Source: Ensifer sp. BR816 (GTDB lineage Bacteria > Pseudomonadota > Alphaproteobacteria > Rhizobiales > Rhizobiaceae). From it: a stretch of DNA of 64,000 bases. Positions 29,159 to 38,017 of this stretch are shown in pieces. A program made the translations under genes and the position numbers. Position 1 is the stretch's first letter, and every line of letters begins with the position of its first letter. The stretch is from assembly GCF_000378985.1 (NCBI RefSeq), contig NZ_KB905370.1, positions 1,579,830-1,643,829 of the forward strand, in the 5' to 3' direction. The notes under the pieces are model-generated. The model had not been told where the DNA came from and did not search any database. It worked only from the letters and a program-made list of their open reading frames with translations.

Positions 29159-30229
29159 TTATTCCGCCGAGGCGGGAATGTCGAAGACTTCGCCGGGCCT
29201 CAGCGGCCGGAAGCGGCCTGGCTCGATGCCGGCCTTGTCGAGTGCGGCCTCCAGCGCCCTCAATGGCTCCTCGATGCCCTCGTCCGTCAAACGGAACGTT
29301 CCCCAATGGTGTCCCGCCACGTGTTCGGCGCCGCAGGCGAGCATGCCCATGACCGCCTCTTCCGGATTCTGGTGGTGGCTTTCCATGAACCAGCGCGGCT
29401 CGTAACAGCCGAAAGGCAGGTTGGCGAGGCGGAACGGGCCATGCTTGTCGCGGGCGGCGCGATAGTTGATGCCGCCGTGGAAGCCGGTGTCGCCGACATG
29501 GTAGATCTTGCCGGCCGGGGTCTCGATGACGAAGGCGGCCCAGAGCGCCATCCGCCTGTCGCGGGTGCCGCGGGCCGACCAATGGTGGCAAGGCTCCGCG
29601 TGGATGACGACGCCGTCGTCGATCTCGATCCGCTCGCCCCAATCGAGAACGGCGATCTCCGCATCCGGAACGGCGCGGCGGATGATCGTGTCGTTGCCGA
29701 GCGGCGTTGCGATCAGCGGCGCGTGCTCGGCATGCAGCGTGCCGATTGTTTCGACATCGAGATGGTCGTAGTGATTGTGGGTGACGAGGACGACGTCGAT
29801 CGGCGGCAGGTCGTCCATGTGAATGCCCGGCGCATTATGCCGATGCGGCCCGGCAAAGGCGAAAGGGCTCACCCGATGCGACCAGACCGGATCGGTGAGG
29901 ATGTTCAGGCCGGCCACCTGGATCAGGAGCGTCGCGTGCCCGATCATGGTCACCCGCAGCCGGTCGCCGTCGACATTGAGTTCGGGCCGGACCTCGACGA
30001 AGGGGCTTTCGTAGTATCTCGGCCACCGCACGCGCTTGCCGCGCAGCTGCCAGCGCAACAGGTCGGCAAAGCCGCGCGGCGCCATGCCGCCGGGATTGAA
30101 GAAGCGAACGCCGTCGAAATGATCCGAAACGGGTCCGTTGTAGTAGCGATTGCCGCCTTTGCCCATTGCCGTCCCAAGCTGTCCGATTGCCTTGATGCCG
30201 AAAAGATAGGCGCTCCGGCGCCCGATCAC
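29159..30229 (-). CDS. MBL-fold metallo-hydrolase (NAPE-PLD-like)
   Basis: 356 residues; a start at residue 22 (30166) is also possible. The metal-binding motif VTHNHYDHLD is at 149-158, with further ligands in EPCHHWSARG, HVGDTGFHGG and HHWGTFRL. The layout and the VTMIGHATLLIQVAGLNILT strand match the group of bacterial lipoprotein-less NAPE-phospholipase D-like hydrolases. It likely hydrolyses a phospholipid-type phosphodiester, but the substrate is not proven. It is divergent from the MarR gene at 30294 with only 64 nt between, which suggests local control. Confidence 0.88.
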   Translation of the reverse strand: MIGRRSAYLFGIKAIGQLGTAMGKGGNRYYNGPVSDHFDGVRFFNPGGMAPRGFADLLRWQLRGKRVRWPRYYESPFVEVRPELNVDGDRLRVTMIGHATLLIQVAGLNILTDPVWSHRVSPFAFAGPHRHNAPGIHMDDLPPIDVVLVTHNHYDHLDVETIGTLHAEHAPLIATPLGNDTIIRRAVPDAEIAVLDWGERIEIDDGVVIHAEPCHHWSARGTRDRRMALWAAFVIETPAGKIYHVGDTGFHGGINYRAARDKHGPFRLANLPFGCYEPRWFMESHHQNPEEAVMGMLACGAEHVAGHHWGTFRLTDEGIEEPLRALEAALDKAGIEPGRFRPLRPGEVFDIPASAE

Positions 30230-30250
30230 AGTGTGGAGGCAAAATCCGTT

Positions 30251-30261
30251 AAGAATTTCTT
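30251..30261. promoter_or_regulatory. Operator-like palindrome between hydrolase and MarR genes
   Basis: Perfect inverted repeat aagaa-t-ttctt in the centre of the 64-bp divergent gap. MarR proteins bind such short palindromes; assignment is by position only. Confidence 0.35.
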
Positions 30262-30293
30262 GAGAATGACAACTCGATTGCTACCATGCGGTC

Positions 30294-30761
30294 ATGCTTG
30301 CCCGATTCGACAGACAGGAACGGCTCTACAAAGCCATCAAACTCGTCAGGCCCGTGCATCTCAACGTCAGCAGGACAGTCGAGAAGATGCTCGAGGGCGC
30401 GGGAATCAGCGTTGTCGAGCGCGCCGTGCTGGAACTCCTGTGCGAGGAGCCGCTGACGGTGCCGGAGGCGGCCAGGCGGCTGTCGATGAAGCGCCAGTTC
30501 GTCCAGCGCGTCGCCGCCGGCCTGATCGAGAAAGGGCTGGTCGAGAAGAAACCGAATCCGGAACACCGGCGGGCCTATTTCTGCGCACCGAGCCCGGCCG
30601 GCAGGGATCTCTTCAACGCCGTCCATCAGCGCGAGCTTGAAATGCTGCATTCGGTCCTCGGCGATATCAATCAGACCGAAGTGGTCGTGGCACTCAGAGT
30701 CATGGCACGGATCGACGCCGCCTTCGAGACGCTCGCCCGACAGGTGAGCGAAGGAGCTTGA
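30294..30761 (+). CDS. MarR-family transcriptional regulator
   Basis: 155 residues. Winged helix-turn-helix: ISVVERAVLELLCEEPLTVP, then the recognition region AARRLSMKRQFVQRVAAGLI and the wing LVEKKPNPEHRRAYFCAPSP. Helical N- and C-termini would form the dimer interface. It probably represses itself and perhaps the divergent metallo-hydrolase gene. Ligand unknown. Confidence 0.9.
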   Translation: MLARFDRQERLYKAIKLVRPVHLNVSRTVEKMLEGAGISVVERAVLELLCEEPLTVPEAARRLSMKRQFVQRVAAGLIEKGLVEKKPNPEHRRAYFCAPSPAGRDLFNAVHQRELEMLHSVLGDINQTEVVVALRVMARIDAAFETLARQVSEGA

Positions 30762-30798
30762 CGCGGCCTTTCCTCGTCGCGCAAGGTTCTCCCCTAAC

Positions 30799-30827
30799 TT
30801 GACTTTTCGGTCGCCTTGCTGTTTATC
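30799..30827 (+). promoter_or_regulatory. Candidate sigma70 promoter upstream of ffh
   Basis: TTGACT (30799-30804), 17-nt spacer, TTTATC (30822-30827). It would start transcription near 30834, about 190 nt before ffh. Confidence 0.5.
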
Positions 30828-30906
30828 ACGGCAAATTCCTTCGCAAGTGATGACTTCGAAGCCGCCGACCGGGCCCCGCAAGGTATAAAGAGAGCCCGGA
30901 GGTCAA

Positions 30907-30941
30907 CACCCGACAGCGCGTTGCGCCCTCGGGTGGTTTTT
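30907..30941 (+). terminator. Terminator-like hairpin in the ffh leader
   Basis: Arms cacccga (30907-30913) and tcgggtg (30929-30935) around a loop holding a gcgcg/gcgc pair, followed by gttttt. It lies between the candidate promoter and ffh, so it may be an attenuator or the end of a ~105-nt small RNA. Confidence 0.5.
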
Positions 30942-31023
30942 GGCTTTGCGCCTTGTTTTCCGCGCGAGGGTACCCAAGTTTTCGGCGAGTCTGAAGCGAA
31001 CCGGAAACCAGAAGGAAGAGAGA

Positions 31024-32580
31024 ATGTTCGAGAGCCTCCAGGACCGTCTTGGTTCCATATTGAATGGACTGACCGGCCGCGGCGCCCTGTCGGAAGCTGA
31101 CGTTTCCGCGGCGCTTCGGGAGGTTCGCCGTGCGCTGCTCGAAGCGGACGTCGCGCTCGACGTCGTGCGCGGCTTCACCGAAAAGGTCCGCGAGAAGGCG
31201 GTCGGCGCCGAAATCCTGAAATCGATCAAGCCCGGCCAGATGGTCGTCAAGATCGTCCATGACGAGCTTATCGCCATGCTTGGCTCCGAGGGCGTGACGA
31301 TCGACCTCAACGCGCCGGCTCCCGTCGTCGTCATGATGGTCGGCCTGCAGGGCTCGGGCAAGACGACGACCACCGGCAAGATCGCCAAGCGGCTGACGAC
31401 GCGCGACAAGAAAAAGGTCCTGATGGCCTCGCTCGATACGCGCCGCCCGGCCGCGCAGGAGCAGTTGCGCCAGCTGGGCGTGCAGACCGGCGTCGATACG
31501 CTGCCGATCATCGCCGGCCAGTCGCCGACGGATATCGCCGCGCGCGCCGTGCAGGCCGCCAAGCTCGGCGGCCATGACATCGTCATCCTCGACACCGCCG
31601 GCCGCACCCATATCGACGAGCCGCTGATGATCGAGATGGCGGAGATCAAGCGGAAGTCCAATCCGCATGAGATCCTGCTCGTCGCCGATGCGCTGACCGG
31701 CCAGGATGCCGTCAACCTCGCCCGCAACTTCGACGACCGCGTCGGCATCACCGGCCTGGTGCTGACCCGCATGGACGGCGACGGCCGCGGCGGTGCGGCG
31801 CTCTCCATGCGCGCCGTCACCGGCAAGCCGATCAAGCTGATCGGCGTCGGCGAGAAGATGGACGAGCTTGAGGAGTTCCATCCCCGCCGCGTCGCCGACC
31901 GCATCCTCGGCATGGGCGACATCATCTCGCTGGTCGAGAAGGCGGCGGAAAACATCGACGCCGAAAAGGCGGCCGCCATGGCCGCCAAGATGGCCAAGGG
32001 CAAGTTCGACCTCAACGATCTCGCCGACCAGTTGCGCCAGATGCAGAAGATGGGCGGCATGGGTGGCATTATGGGGCTGATGCCCGGCATGGCCGGCATG
32101 AAGGACAAGATCGCCGCCGCCGGCCTCGACGACAGTCTTTTCAAGCGTCAGCTCGCCATCATCTCCTCGATGACCAAGGCCGAGCGTGCCAATCCGGATC
32201 TGCTCAAGCATTCGCGCAAGAAGCGCATCGCCAGCGGCTCCGGCACCGATGCCGCCGACATCAACAAGCTTCTGAAGATGCACCGCCAGATGGCGGACAT
32301 GATGAAGATGATGGGCGGCAAGGGCAAAGGCGGCATGATGAAGCAGATGATGGGCGGCCTTGCCAGCAAGATGGGCCTTGGCGGCCTGGGCGGCGGCATG
32401 CCGGATCTGTCGAAGATGGACCCGAAGCAGCTGGAAGCCTTGCAGAAGCAGGCGGAGGCCGCCGGTCTCGGCAGGCCCGGCAGTCTTCCGGGTCTCGGCG
32501 GCGGTGGCTTGGGCGGTGCCAAGCTGCCTGGCCTCGGCGGCGGTTTCCCTGGCCTTCCCGGCTTGCCTAAGAAGAAGTGA
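31024..32580 (+). CDS. ffh: Signal recognition particle protein Ffh
   Basis: 518 residues. N domain to ~95; G domain with G1 VGLQGSGKTTTTGK (107-120), DTRRPAAQEQL, DTAGRTHIDE, TRMDGDGRGG; C-terminal methionine-rich M domain (MQKMGGMGGIMGLMPGMAGM, MKMHRQMADMMKMMGGK) that binds signal peptides and 4.5S RNA. The tail from ~440 is Gly/Leu/Pro-rich (LPGLGGGGLGG) as in other rhizobial Ffh. The start follows GGAAGAGAGA; the open frame upstream is not conserved. First gene of the run ffh-aroQ-rpsP-rimM-trmD. Confidence 0.97.
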   Translation: MFESLQDRLGSILNGLTGRGALSEADVSAALREVRRALLEADVALDVVRGFTEKVREKAVGAEILKSIKPGQMVVKIVHDELIAMLGSEGVTIDLNAPAPVVVMMVGLQGSGKTTTTGKIAKRLTTRDKKKVLMASLDTRRPAAQEQLRQLGVQTGVDTLPIIAGQSPTDIAARAVQAAKLGGHDIVILDTAGRTHIDEPLMIEMAEIKRKSNPHEILLVADALTGQDAVNLARNFDDRVGITGLVLTRMDGDGRGGAALSMRAVTGKPIKLIGVGEKMDELEEFHPRRVADRILGMGDIISLVEKAAENIDAEKAAAMAAKMAKGKFDLNDLADQLRQMQKMGGMGGIMGLMPGMAGMKDKIAAAGLDDSLFKRQLAIISSMTKAERANPDLLKHSRKKRIASGSGTDAADINKLLKMHRQMADMMKMMGGKGKGGMMKQMMGGLASKMGLGGLGGGMPDLSKMDPKQLEALQKQAEAAGLGRPGSLPGLGGGGLGGAKLPGLGGGFPGLPGLPKKK

Positions 32581-32609
32581 GGCCTAAGAAGAAATGAGGA
32601 TCGCGACGG

Positions 32610-32945
32610 ATGCTTGATCCCGAGATCAAAGAGGAATTGGCGAGCTACCGGCAGTCGATCGACAATATCGATGCCGCGCTCGTCCACATGCTGGCTGAAC
32701 GCTTCCGCTGCACCAAGGCGGTCGGTGTTCTCAAAGCCAAGCACAAACTGCCGCCGGCCGATCCGGCGCGCGAAGAATACCAGATCGAACGCCTTCGCCA
32801 TTTGGCCAAGGACGCCAATCTGGACCCGGATTTCGCCGAGAAGTTCCTGAACTTCATCATCAAGGAAGTCATCCGGCATCATGAAGCCATCGCCGCCGAT
32901 CGCTCGCAGCCCGCGGGCAGCGCCGGCACCACCCGTTCCGCTTGA
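32610..32945 (+). CDS. Chorismate mutase, AroQ class
   Basis: 111 residues, all-helical AroQ fold: [20 protein letters not shown], then [38 protein letters not shown] and [17 protein letters not shown]. It converts chorismate to prephenate on the way to phenylalanine and tyrosine. It is monofunctional (no prephenate dehydratase part). It begins 29 nt after ffh and ends 37 nt before rpsP. Confidence 0.93.
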   Translation: MLDPEIKEELASYRQSIDNIDAALVHMLAERFRCTKAVGVLKAKHKLPPADPAREEYQIERLRHLAKDANLDPDFAEKFLNFIIKEVIRHHEAIAADRSQPAGSAGTTRSA

Positions 32946-32982
32946 ACGAAGCGGTCAAGAAAGCCTGCAAGGAGTAACTGAA

Positions 32983-33357
32983 ATGGCACTGAAAATTCGT
33001 CTCGCCCGTGGCGGTTCCAAGAAGCGCCCCTACTACCAGATCGTCGTTGCCGATGCGCGTAGCCCGCGTGACGGCCGCTTCCTCGAAAAGATCGGTTCCT
33101 GGAACCCGATGCTCGGCAAGGACGATGAAAAGCGCATCGAGCTGAACGCCGAGCGCGTCAGCCACTGGATCGCCCAGGGCGCCCAGCCGACCGACCGCGT
33201 CCTGCGCTTCCTCGACCAGGCTGGCCTTGCCAAGCGCCCGGCCCGCAACAACCCGACCAAGGCACAGCCCGGCAAGAAGGCACAGGAGCGTGCCGCCGAA
33301 GCCAAGCAGAAGGCCGAAGATGCAGCCGCTGCCGCTGCGGAAGCAGCCGCGGAATAA
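32983..33357 (+). CDS. rpsP: 30S ribosomal protein S16
   Basis: 124 residues. The first ~80 residues are S16 ([60 protein letters not shown]). The remaining ~40 residues form a Lys/Ala/Glu-rich tail ending [14 protein letters not shown], absent from E. coli S16 and similar in composition to the tail of L19 at 663-1196. A GGAGTAAC ribosome site precedes the ATG. A strong terminator follows. Confidence 0.97.
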   Translation: MALKIRLARGGSKKRPYYQIVVADARSPRDGRFLEKIGSWNPMLGKDDEKRIELNAERVSHWIAQGAQPTDRVLRFLDQAGLAKRPARNNPTKAQPGKKAQERAAEAKQKAEDAAAAAAEAAAE

Positions 33358-33378
33358 TATCCGTCGAAACGATGTGGC

Positions 33379-33411
33379 AAACGGGCGGCATTTTCATGCC
33401 GCCCGTTTTGC
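33379..33411 (+). terminator. Rho-independent terminator between rpsP and rimM
   Basis: Perfect 12-bp stem aaacgggcggca / tgccgcccgttt (33379-33390 with 33397-33408), loop ttttca, then ttgcttt. It may reduce read-through from the ribosomal protein gene into rimM-trmD. Confidence 0.85.
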
Positions 33412-33489
33412 TTTATGTGCACGTTAAAACAATTGGAGCGGGCAAAGAATTGGAGCGGTGGCAAGAACCCTCCTGCCTGGATGCCGAAA

Positions 33490-34053
33490 ATGACCAAGCT
33501 CGAAAACCCTGTCCTGATGGCGACGATCGGTGCGGCGCAAGGCCTGCGCGGCGAAGTGCGGGTGAAGTCCTTTACCGACGATCCGACGGCACTCGGCGAC
33601 TACGGCAATCTGCACAGCGAGGACGGCCGTGTCTTCGAAGTGCTGGAGATCCGTGAAGCGAAGAACGTGGTCATCGTCCGCTTTCGCGGCATCAACGACC
33701 GAACCGCGGCGGAAGCGCTGAACGGCCTCGAACTCTTCATCGAGCGCGACAATCTCCCCGACGACGATCTCGACGAGGACGAGTTTTTCTATGCCGATCT
33801 CGAAGGGCTGGAGGCGGTCGACGGCACCGGCAAGAGCTACGGCTCTGTGACCGGCGTCTTCGACTTCGGCGCCGGCGATCTCCTGGAGTTGAAAGGGCCT
33901 GGCCGGCGGCCTGTGCTGATCCCGTTCACCGAGTGGTCGGTGCTGGAAATCGATCTCGAGGCCGGCAAGCTGCTGGTCGATCCGGTCGCCGCCGGGCTCG
34001 TCGACGACAAGGACGAGAGCCTCGACAAGCAATTCCCGACGAAGCGCAAGTGA
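33490..34053 (+). CDS. rimM: Ribosome maturation factor RimM
   Basis: 187 residues from [20 protein letters not shown] (an ATG 9 nt earlier is possible). N-terminal RimM domain with [15 protein letters not shown] and the C-terminal PRC barrel with [20 protein letters not shown] and [20 protein letters not shown]. It assists 30S head assembly by binding S19. An Asp-rich insert ([11 protein letters not shown]) joins the domains. trmD begins 13 nt after its stop. Confidence 0.94.
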   Translation: MTKLENPVLMATIGAAQGLRGEVRVKSFTDDPTALGDYGNLHSEDGRVFEVLEIREAKNVVIVRFRGINDRTAAEALNGLELFIERDNLPDDDLDEDEFFYADLEGLEAVDGTGKSYGSVTGVFDFGAGDLLELKGPGRRPVLIPFTEWSVLEIDLEAGKLLVDPVAAGLVDDKDESLDKQFPTKRK

Positions 34054-34066
34054 GCGTAGACCAACA

Positions 34067-34771
34067 ATGCCCTTTCGCGCGACGGTCCTGACACTTTACC
34101 CGGAGATGTTTCCGGGGCATCTCGGCGTGTCGCTCGCCGGCAAGGCGCTGGAGCGCGGCCAATGGTCGATCGAGGCGGTGCAGATCCGCGATTTCGCCGA
34201 GGACAAGCACCGCACCGTCGACGATACGCCGGCCGGTGGCGGCGCCGGCATGGTGTTGAAGCCGGATGTTCTCGCCCGCGCCATCGACGACGTCTCGGAA
34301 AAGGACGAGCGGCCACGGCTACTGATGAGCCCGCGCGGCCTGCCCTTGACGCAGGAGCGTGTGCGCGAGCTTGCCGCCGGCCCCGGCGTCGTTATCGTCT
34401 GCGGGCGCTTCGAAGGCGTCGACCAGCGGGTGATCGACGCGCGCAATCTCGAAGAGGTCTCGATCGGCGACTATATCCTTTCCGGCGGCGAGCCGGCGGC
34501 GCTGGTCCTGCTCGATGCGGTCGTGAGGATCCTCCCCGGCGTGATGGGCAATGACTTGTCCGGCGTGCATGAGAGCTTCGAGGGCGGGCTGCTCGAACAT
34601 CCGCACTATACCCGGCCGCAGGTCTTCGAAGGCCATGAGATTCCGGCGGTGCTGACCTCGGGAAACCACGGCGCTGTCGCCAAGTGGCGCGAGGCCGAAG
34701 CGCGCCGGCTGACGGCGGAACGTCGACCGGATCTACTGAAGGATAGTTCGGCTCAGCCGGTGAAGAAATAA
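34067..34771 (+). CDS. trmD: tRNA (guanine-N1)-methyltransferase TrmD
   Basis: 234 residues with the deep trefoil-knot SAM site: [90 protein letters not shown]. It makes m1G37 in tRNAs reading CNN and some other codons, preventing frameshifts. Normally rplS follows; here the next gene is a convergent permease whose end overlaps trmD by 19 nt. Confidence 0.96.
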   Translation: MPFRATVLTLYPEMFPGHLGVSLAGKALERGQWSIEAVQIRDFAEDKHRTVDDTPAGGGAGMVLKPDVLARAIDDVSEKDERPRLLMSPRGLPLTQERVRELAAGPGVVIVCGRFEGVDQRVIDARNLEEVSIGDYILSGGEPAALVLLDAVVRILPGVMGNDLSGVHESFEGGLLEHPHYTRPQVFEGHEIPAVLTSGNHGAVAKWREAEARRLTAERRPDLLKDSSAQPVKK

Positions 34772-35499
34772 TAGGCGGCGAGCAGCAGGCCGACAGCGAC
34801 GACGATGGCGCGAATGACGGCCTGCGGGACGCGTCGGGCGGCCCAGACGCCGGAATAGCCGCCAAGTGCGGCACCCGGCACCATGATCGCCGCATGCAGC
34901 CAGGAAACGACGCCGCCTGCGGCGAACACCAGGATGGCGATCAGCGCGATGACGATCGAGATAAAGTTCTTCAGCGCGTTCAGCCGGTGATAGCTGCCGC
35001 CGGTCGCAAGCCCGAGCACCGCAAGCATCATGATCCCCATGCCGGCGCCGAAGAACCCGCCATAGACGGATGTCGCCATCTGGCTCGCCACGCCGAGCGG
35101 GCCGATCCGGTGCTCATCGCTGCGGGCCTTCGGCTTCAGGAGCGGCCCAGCCGCAAAGATCGCTGTCGCGGCAATCAGCAGCCAGGGCACCATCGCACGG
35201 AACGACGGGTTGGAGAGCGACAGCAGGAGAAGCGCGCCCGCAAGCCCGCCGATCGCCGAAATGACGCCGAGCAGGACGGCATTCCTCCGGTCGGCGCGGA
35301 TCTCCTTGGCGTAGGCGAGGGCCGAGGTGACGTAGCCGGGAAACTGGACGATCGAGGAGGTGGCATTGGCGACGATCGGCGGCAGGCCGCCGAGCGTCAT
35401 GGCGCCGAAGGTCAGAAACGTCCCGCCGCCGGCAATGGCGTTGACTGCACCGGACAGGAATCCAGCAACAAAAAGCAACAGCGCCTGGAAAATCGTCAT
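34753..35499 (-). CDS. TauE/SafE (TSUP) family permease
   Basis: 248 residues with about eight membrane segments. The two repeats of the family begin [20 protein letters not shown] and [24 protein letters not shown] proteins carry sulfite, sulfoacetate or related organosulfur anions; specificity is not readable here. It converges on trmD with 19-nt overlap. A large mosaic palindrome starts 20 nt before its start codon. Confidence 0.92.
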   Translation of the reverse strand: MTIFQALLLFVAGFLSGAVNAIAGGGTFLTFGAMTLGGLPPIVANATSSIVQFPGYVTSALAYAKEIRADRRNAVLLGVISAIGGLAGALLLLSLSNPSFRAMVPWLLIAATAIFAAGPLLKPKARSDEHRIGPLGVASQMATSVYGGFFGAGMGIMMLAVLGLATGGSYHRLNALKNFISIVIALIAILVFAAGGVVSWLHAAIMVPGAALGGYSGVWAARRVPQAVIRAIVVAVGLLLAAYYFFTG

Positions 35500-35518
35500 G
35501 GCCGGCCTCGAAAATCGA

Positions 35519-35618
35519 CTGCATGATTCCTAAAATCGGAATCGATTTGAGGAATCATGCAGTAATTCAAAGTGTTACAGCGACCTTTGCGCGTCCAATT
35601 GGACGCGCGGCGCTGTAA
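35519..35618. repeat. Dispersed mosaic palindrome, long form
   Basis: Two hairpins joined. First: ctgcatgattcct / aggaatcatgcag, a perfect 13-bp pair (35519-35531, 35550-35562) with inner aaatcg/cgattt. Second: ttacagcg...gcgcgtcc-aatt-ggacgcgc...cgctgtaa (35575-35618), linked by taattcaaagtg. This is the most complete copy in the window and shows how shorter copies are parts of it. Confidence 0.9.
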
Positions 35619-35733
35619 TTCGGGGATAGCGGCTTGAGCAATCGACCGCAAGCCCATTGGGCAGAACATGACTCCAGAGACGTGAGGGACGGGCAACGAC
35701 GCCGGTGGGGGACGGATTCTATCGCGCAGCCTC

Positions 35734-36750
35734 TCAACTCTTCGCGAACACGTAGTCCGTCTCCTGCCGAAGGACCTCGCCCGGCCTGAGCACCGCCTTC
35801 GGAAACCCTTCGTGGTTCACCGCATCGGGCCAGATCTGGGTTTCGAGGCAGAAGCCGGCGAAGGGGCCGTAGCGGCGGCCCTCGAGGCCCGGGACCGGCA
35901 CGTTCAGCTTGGCTCCGGTATAGAGCTGGACGCCGGGCTCGGTGGTCAGCACTTCCAGCGACACGCCGGAATTGATGCTGCGCACCAGCGCCACCGAGCG
36001 CTTCTGCATGCGCTCCGGCGAGAGGCAGAAATTGTGGTCATAGGCGATCCTGTCGCCTTCCATCTGGCGCTTGAGCGAGATCATCTCGCGGAGGTCGAAG
36101 GCGGTACCGGCGACGGGGCGGATCTCGCCGGTCGGGATCAGCCGCTCGTCCGTCGGCAGATAGTGGTCGGCGGCGATCATGATGTCATGGCCGAGCGCCT
36201 CCTCGCCGCCGTCAAGATTGAAATAGCTATGCTGGCAGACATTGGCGAGCGTCGGCGCGTCTGTTTCGCTTTCGTAGAGGACGTTCAGCGTCCCGCCGGG
36301 CTTCAGCGTATAGGTGCAGGTGACCGTGCAATTGCCGGGATAGCCGGCGCGGCGATCGGGATCGGTGATCCTGAGCGTCACGCTATCCTCCGCCCGCTCG
36401 ACGATCGTCCAGTTGCGCTTGCCGATATTGTCGCTGCCGCCGTGCAGATGCGTTACGCCCTTCTCGTTGAGCTCGAGCTCAAATGCCTTGCCGTCGAGCG
36501 TGAAGCGCCCGTCGCCGATGCGGTTGGCGTTGCGGCCGGGCGTGGCGCCGAAATAGGAGGAATGAGCCGGATAGCTGTCGAAATCCTCGAAGCCAAGCAC
36601 CAGCGGGACCGCATGGCCTTCGAGCCGCAGGTCCTGGATGACCGAACCCCAGGTCAGCACCTTGGCCGTCAGCCCACCGCCCGTGAGCGTCAGCCGATGC
36701 ACCGGTTCACCGGACGGCAGGTGGCCGAAGATTTCCGTATCGGTGCTCAT
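35734..36750 (-). CDS. galM: Aldose 1-epimerase (galactose mutarotase)
   Basis: 338 residues from MSTDTEIFGHLPSGEP. GalM interconverts alpha and beta anomers of hexoses. Family residues: TPGRNANRIGDGRF, THLHGGSDNIGKRNW (His), VCQHSYFNLDGG (catalytic His), and the C-terminal FCLETQIWPDAVNHEGFP (catalytic Glu). The upstream open frame adds 16 unconserved residues. No galactose genes are adjacent. Confidence 0.94.
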   Translation of the reverse strand: MSTDTEIFGHLPSGEPVHRLTLTGGGLTAKVLTWGSVIQDLRLEGHAVPLVLGFEDFDSYPAHSSYFGATPGRNANRIGDGRFTLDGKAFELELNEKGVTHLHGGSDNIGKRNWTIVERAEDSVTLRITDPDRRAGYPGNCTVTCTYTLKPGGTLNVLYESETDAPTLANVCQHSYFNLDGGEEALGHDIMIAADHYLPTDERLIPTGEIRPVAGTAFDLREMISLKRQMEGDRIAYDHNFCLSPERMQKRSVALVRSINSGVSLEVLTTEPGVQLYTGAKLNVPVPGLEGRRYGPFAGFCLETQIWPDAVNHEGFPKAVLRPGEVLRQETDYVFAKS

Positions 36751-36832
36751 CTTTTCTCCCCTCGCGGCACTATCCAAGCGGGCGACAAACTGCGTCATTT
36801 CCGGGGGCGCGGCAACCGGAAAGTCACACTTT

Positions 36833-38017
36833 TCAGCGCGACAATTCCTTGGTCGCCGCCTGCAGGCCGGCGAGCGTCAGCGGGAACATCCGCCCGTGAA
36901 AGAGCGCGCGGATCATGCCGATCGAATGGGTGTGGCGCCAATGATCCTCCGGCACCGGATTGAGCCAGACCGAGCGCGGGAAATGGGTCGTCAGGCGCTC
37001 CAGCCAAAGTGCTCCCGCCTCGTCGTTCCAGTGCTCGACCGAGCCGCCCGGATGACTGATCTCGTAAGGGCTCATGGCGGCGTCGCCGACGAAGATGGCG
37101 CGGTAGTCGCCGCCATAGGTGCGCAGGAGTTCGGTGGTGCGGGTGATGTCGGAGCGGCGGCGGCGATTGTCCTTCCACAGGCCCTCATAGACGCAATTGT
37201 GGAAGTAGAAGTAATCCATGTGCCGGAACTCGGCGCGCGCCGCCGAGAACAGCTCCTCGACGATGCGGATGTGGTCGTCCATCGATCCGCCGACATCGAA
37301 GAACATCAGGAGCTTGACGGCATTGCGCCGCTCCGGCCGGGTCACCACGTCGAGATAGCCGTGCTCCGCGGTGGAGCGGATCGTGCCGGAGAGGTCGAGC
37401 TCGTCAGCCGCCCCCTGTCGCACCCAGCGCCTGAGCCGCTTCAGCGCCACCTTGATGTTGCGGGTGCCAAGCTCGACCGTGTCGTCGTAGTCCTTGAATT
37501 CGCGCCGGTCCCAGACCTTGACGGCGCGTCGGTGGTGCGAGCTCTCCTGGCCGATCCGGATGCCTTCGGGATTGTAGCCATAGGCGCCGAAGGGCGAGGT
37601 GCCGGCGGTGCCGATCCATTTCGAGCCGCCCTGGTGGCGGCCAGTCTGCTCCGCAAGCCGCTGGCGCAGCGTCTCCATCAGCTTGTCGAAGCCACCGAGC
37701 GCCTCGACGAGCTTCTTCTCGTCCTCAGTCAGATGTTTCTCGGCGAGCTTTCTCAGCCACTCCTCGGGGAGGACGGCCTCGGCAAGCCCCTCAGGCGGCG
37801 AGACCGTTTCGAGCCCGGCAAAGGTGCGCCGGAAGACCCGGTCGAAACGGTCGATATACCGCTCGTCCTTGATCAGCGCCGTGCGCGCGAGAAAATAGAA
37901 CGCCTCCACGTCGAAGGCGGCGATCCCCTTCTCCATTCCTTCGATCAGCGACAGAAACTCCCGGAGCGTCACCGGGATCTTCTCAGCCTTCAGTTCGAGG
38001 AAGAAGGGGATGAACAT
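36833..38017 (-). CDS. VWA-domain protein, CoxE-like
   Basis: 394 residues. The N-terminal part (FIPFFLELKAEKIPVTLREF) and the overall design match the CoxE-like family of von Willebrand factor A proteins that work with MoxR AAA+ ATPases. The C-terminal VWA domain has a MIDAS-like MFFDVGGSMDDHIR, in which the usual DxSxS reads DxGxS, and later GGDYRAIFVGDAAMSPYE. No MoxR gene is in the window. The ATG at 38017 overlaps the metA stop in TGATG, suggesting coupling; a GTG just before it is an alternative. Confidence 0.88.
   Translation of the reverse strand: MFIPFFLELKAEKIPVTLREFLSLIEGMEKGIAAFDVEAFYFLARTALIKDERYIDRFDRVFRRTFAGLETVSPPEGLAEAVLPEEWLRKLAEKHLTEDEKKLVEALGGFDKLMETLRQRLAEQTGRHQGGSKWIGTAGTSPFGAYGYNPEGIRIGQESSHHRRAVKVWDRREFKDYDDTVELGTRNIKVALKRLRRWVRQGAADELDLSGTIRSTAEHGYLDVVTRPERRNAVKLLMFFDVGGSMDDHIRIVEELFSAARAEFRHMDYFYFHNCVYEGLWKDNRRRRSDITRTTELLRTYGGDYRAIFVGDAAMSPYEISHPGGSVEHWNDEAGALWLERLTTHFPRSVWLNPVPEDHWRHTHSIGMIRALFHGRMFPLTLAGLQAATKELSR

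Noticed and set aside
28199-30640. 813-codon open frame on the plus strand
   Set aside because: Antisense of dapF and the metallo-hydrolase then running into the MarR gene in another frame; no family features.
30830-30941. 4.5S (SRP) RNA gene upstream of ffh
   Set aside because: The position is tempting, but the conserved apical GGAA-loop region with its asymmetric internal loop could not be found.
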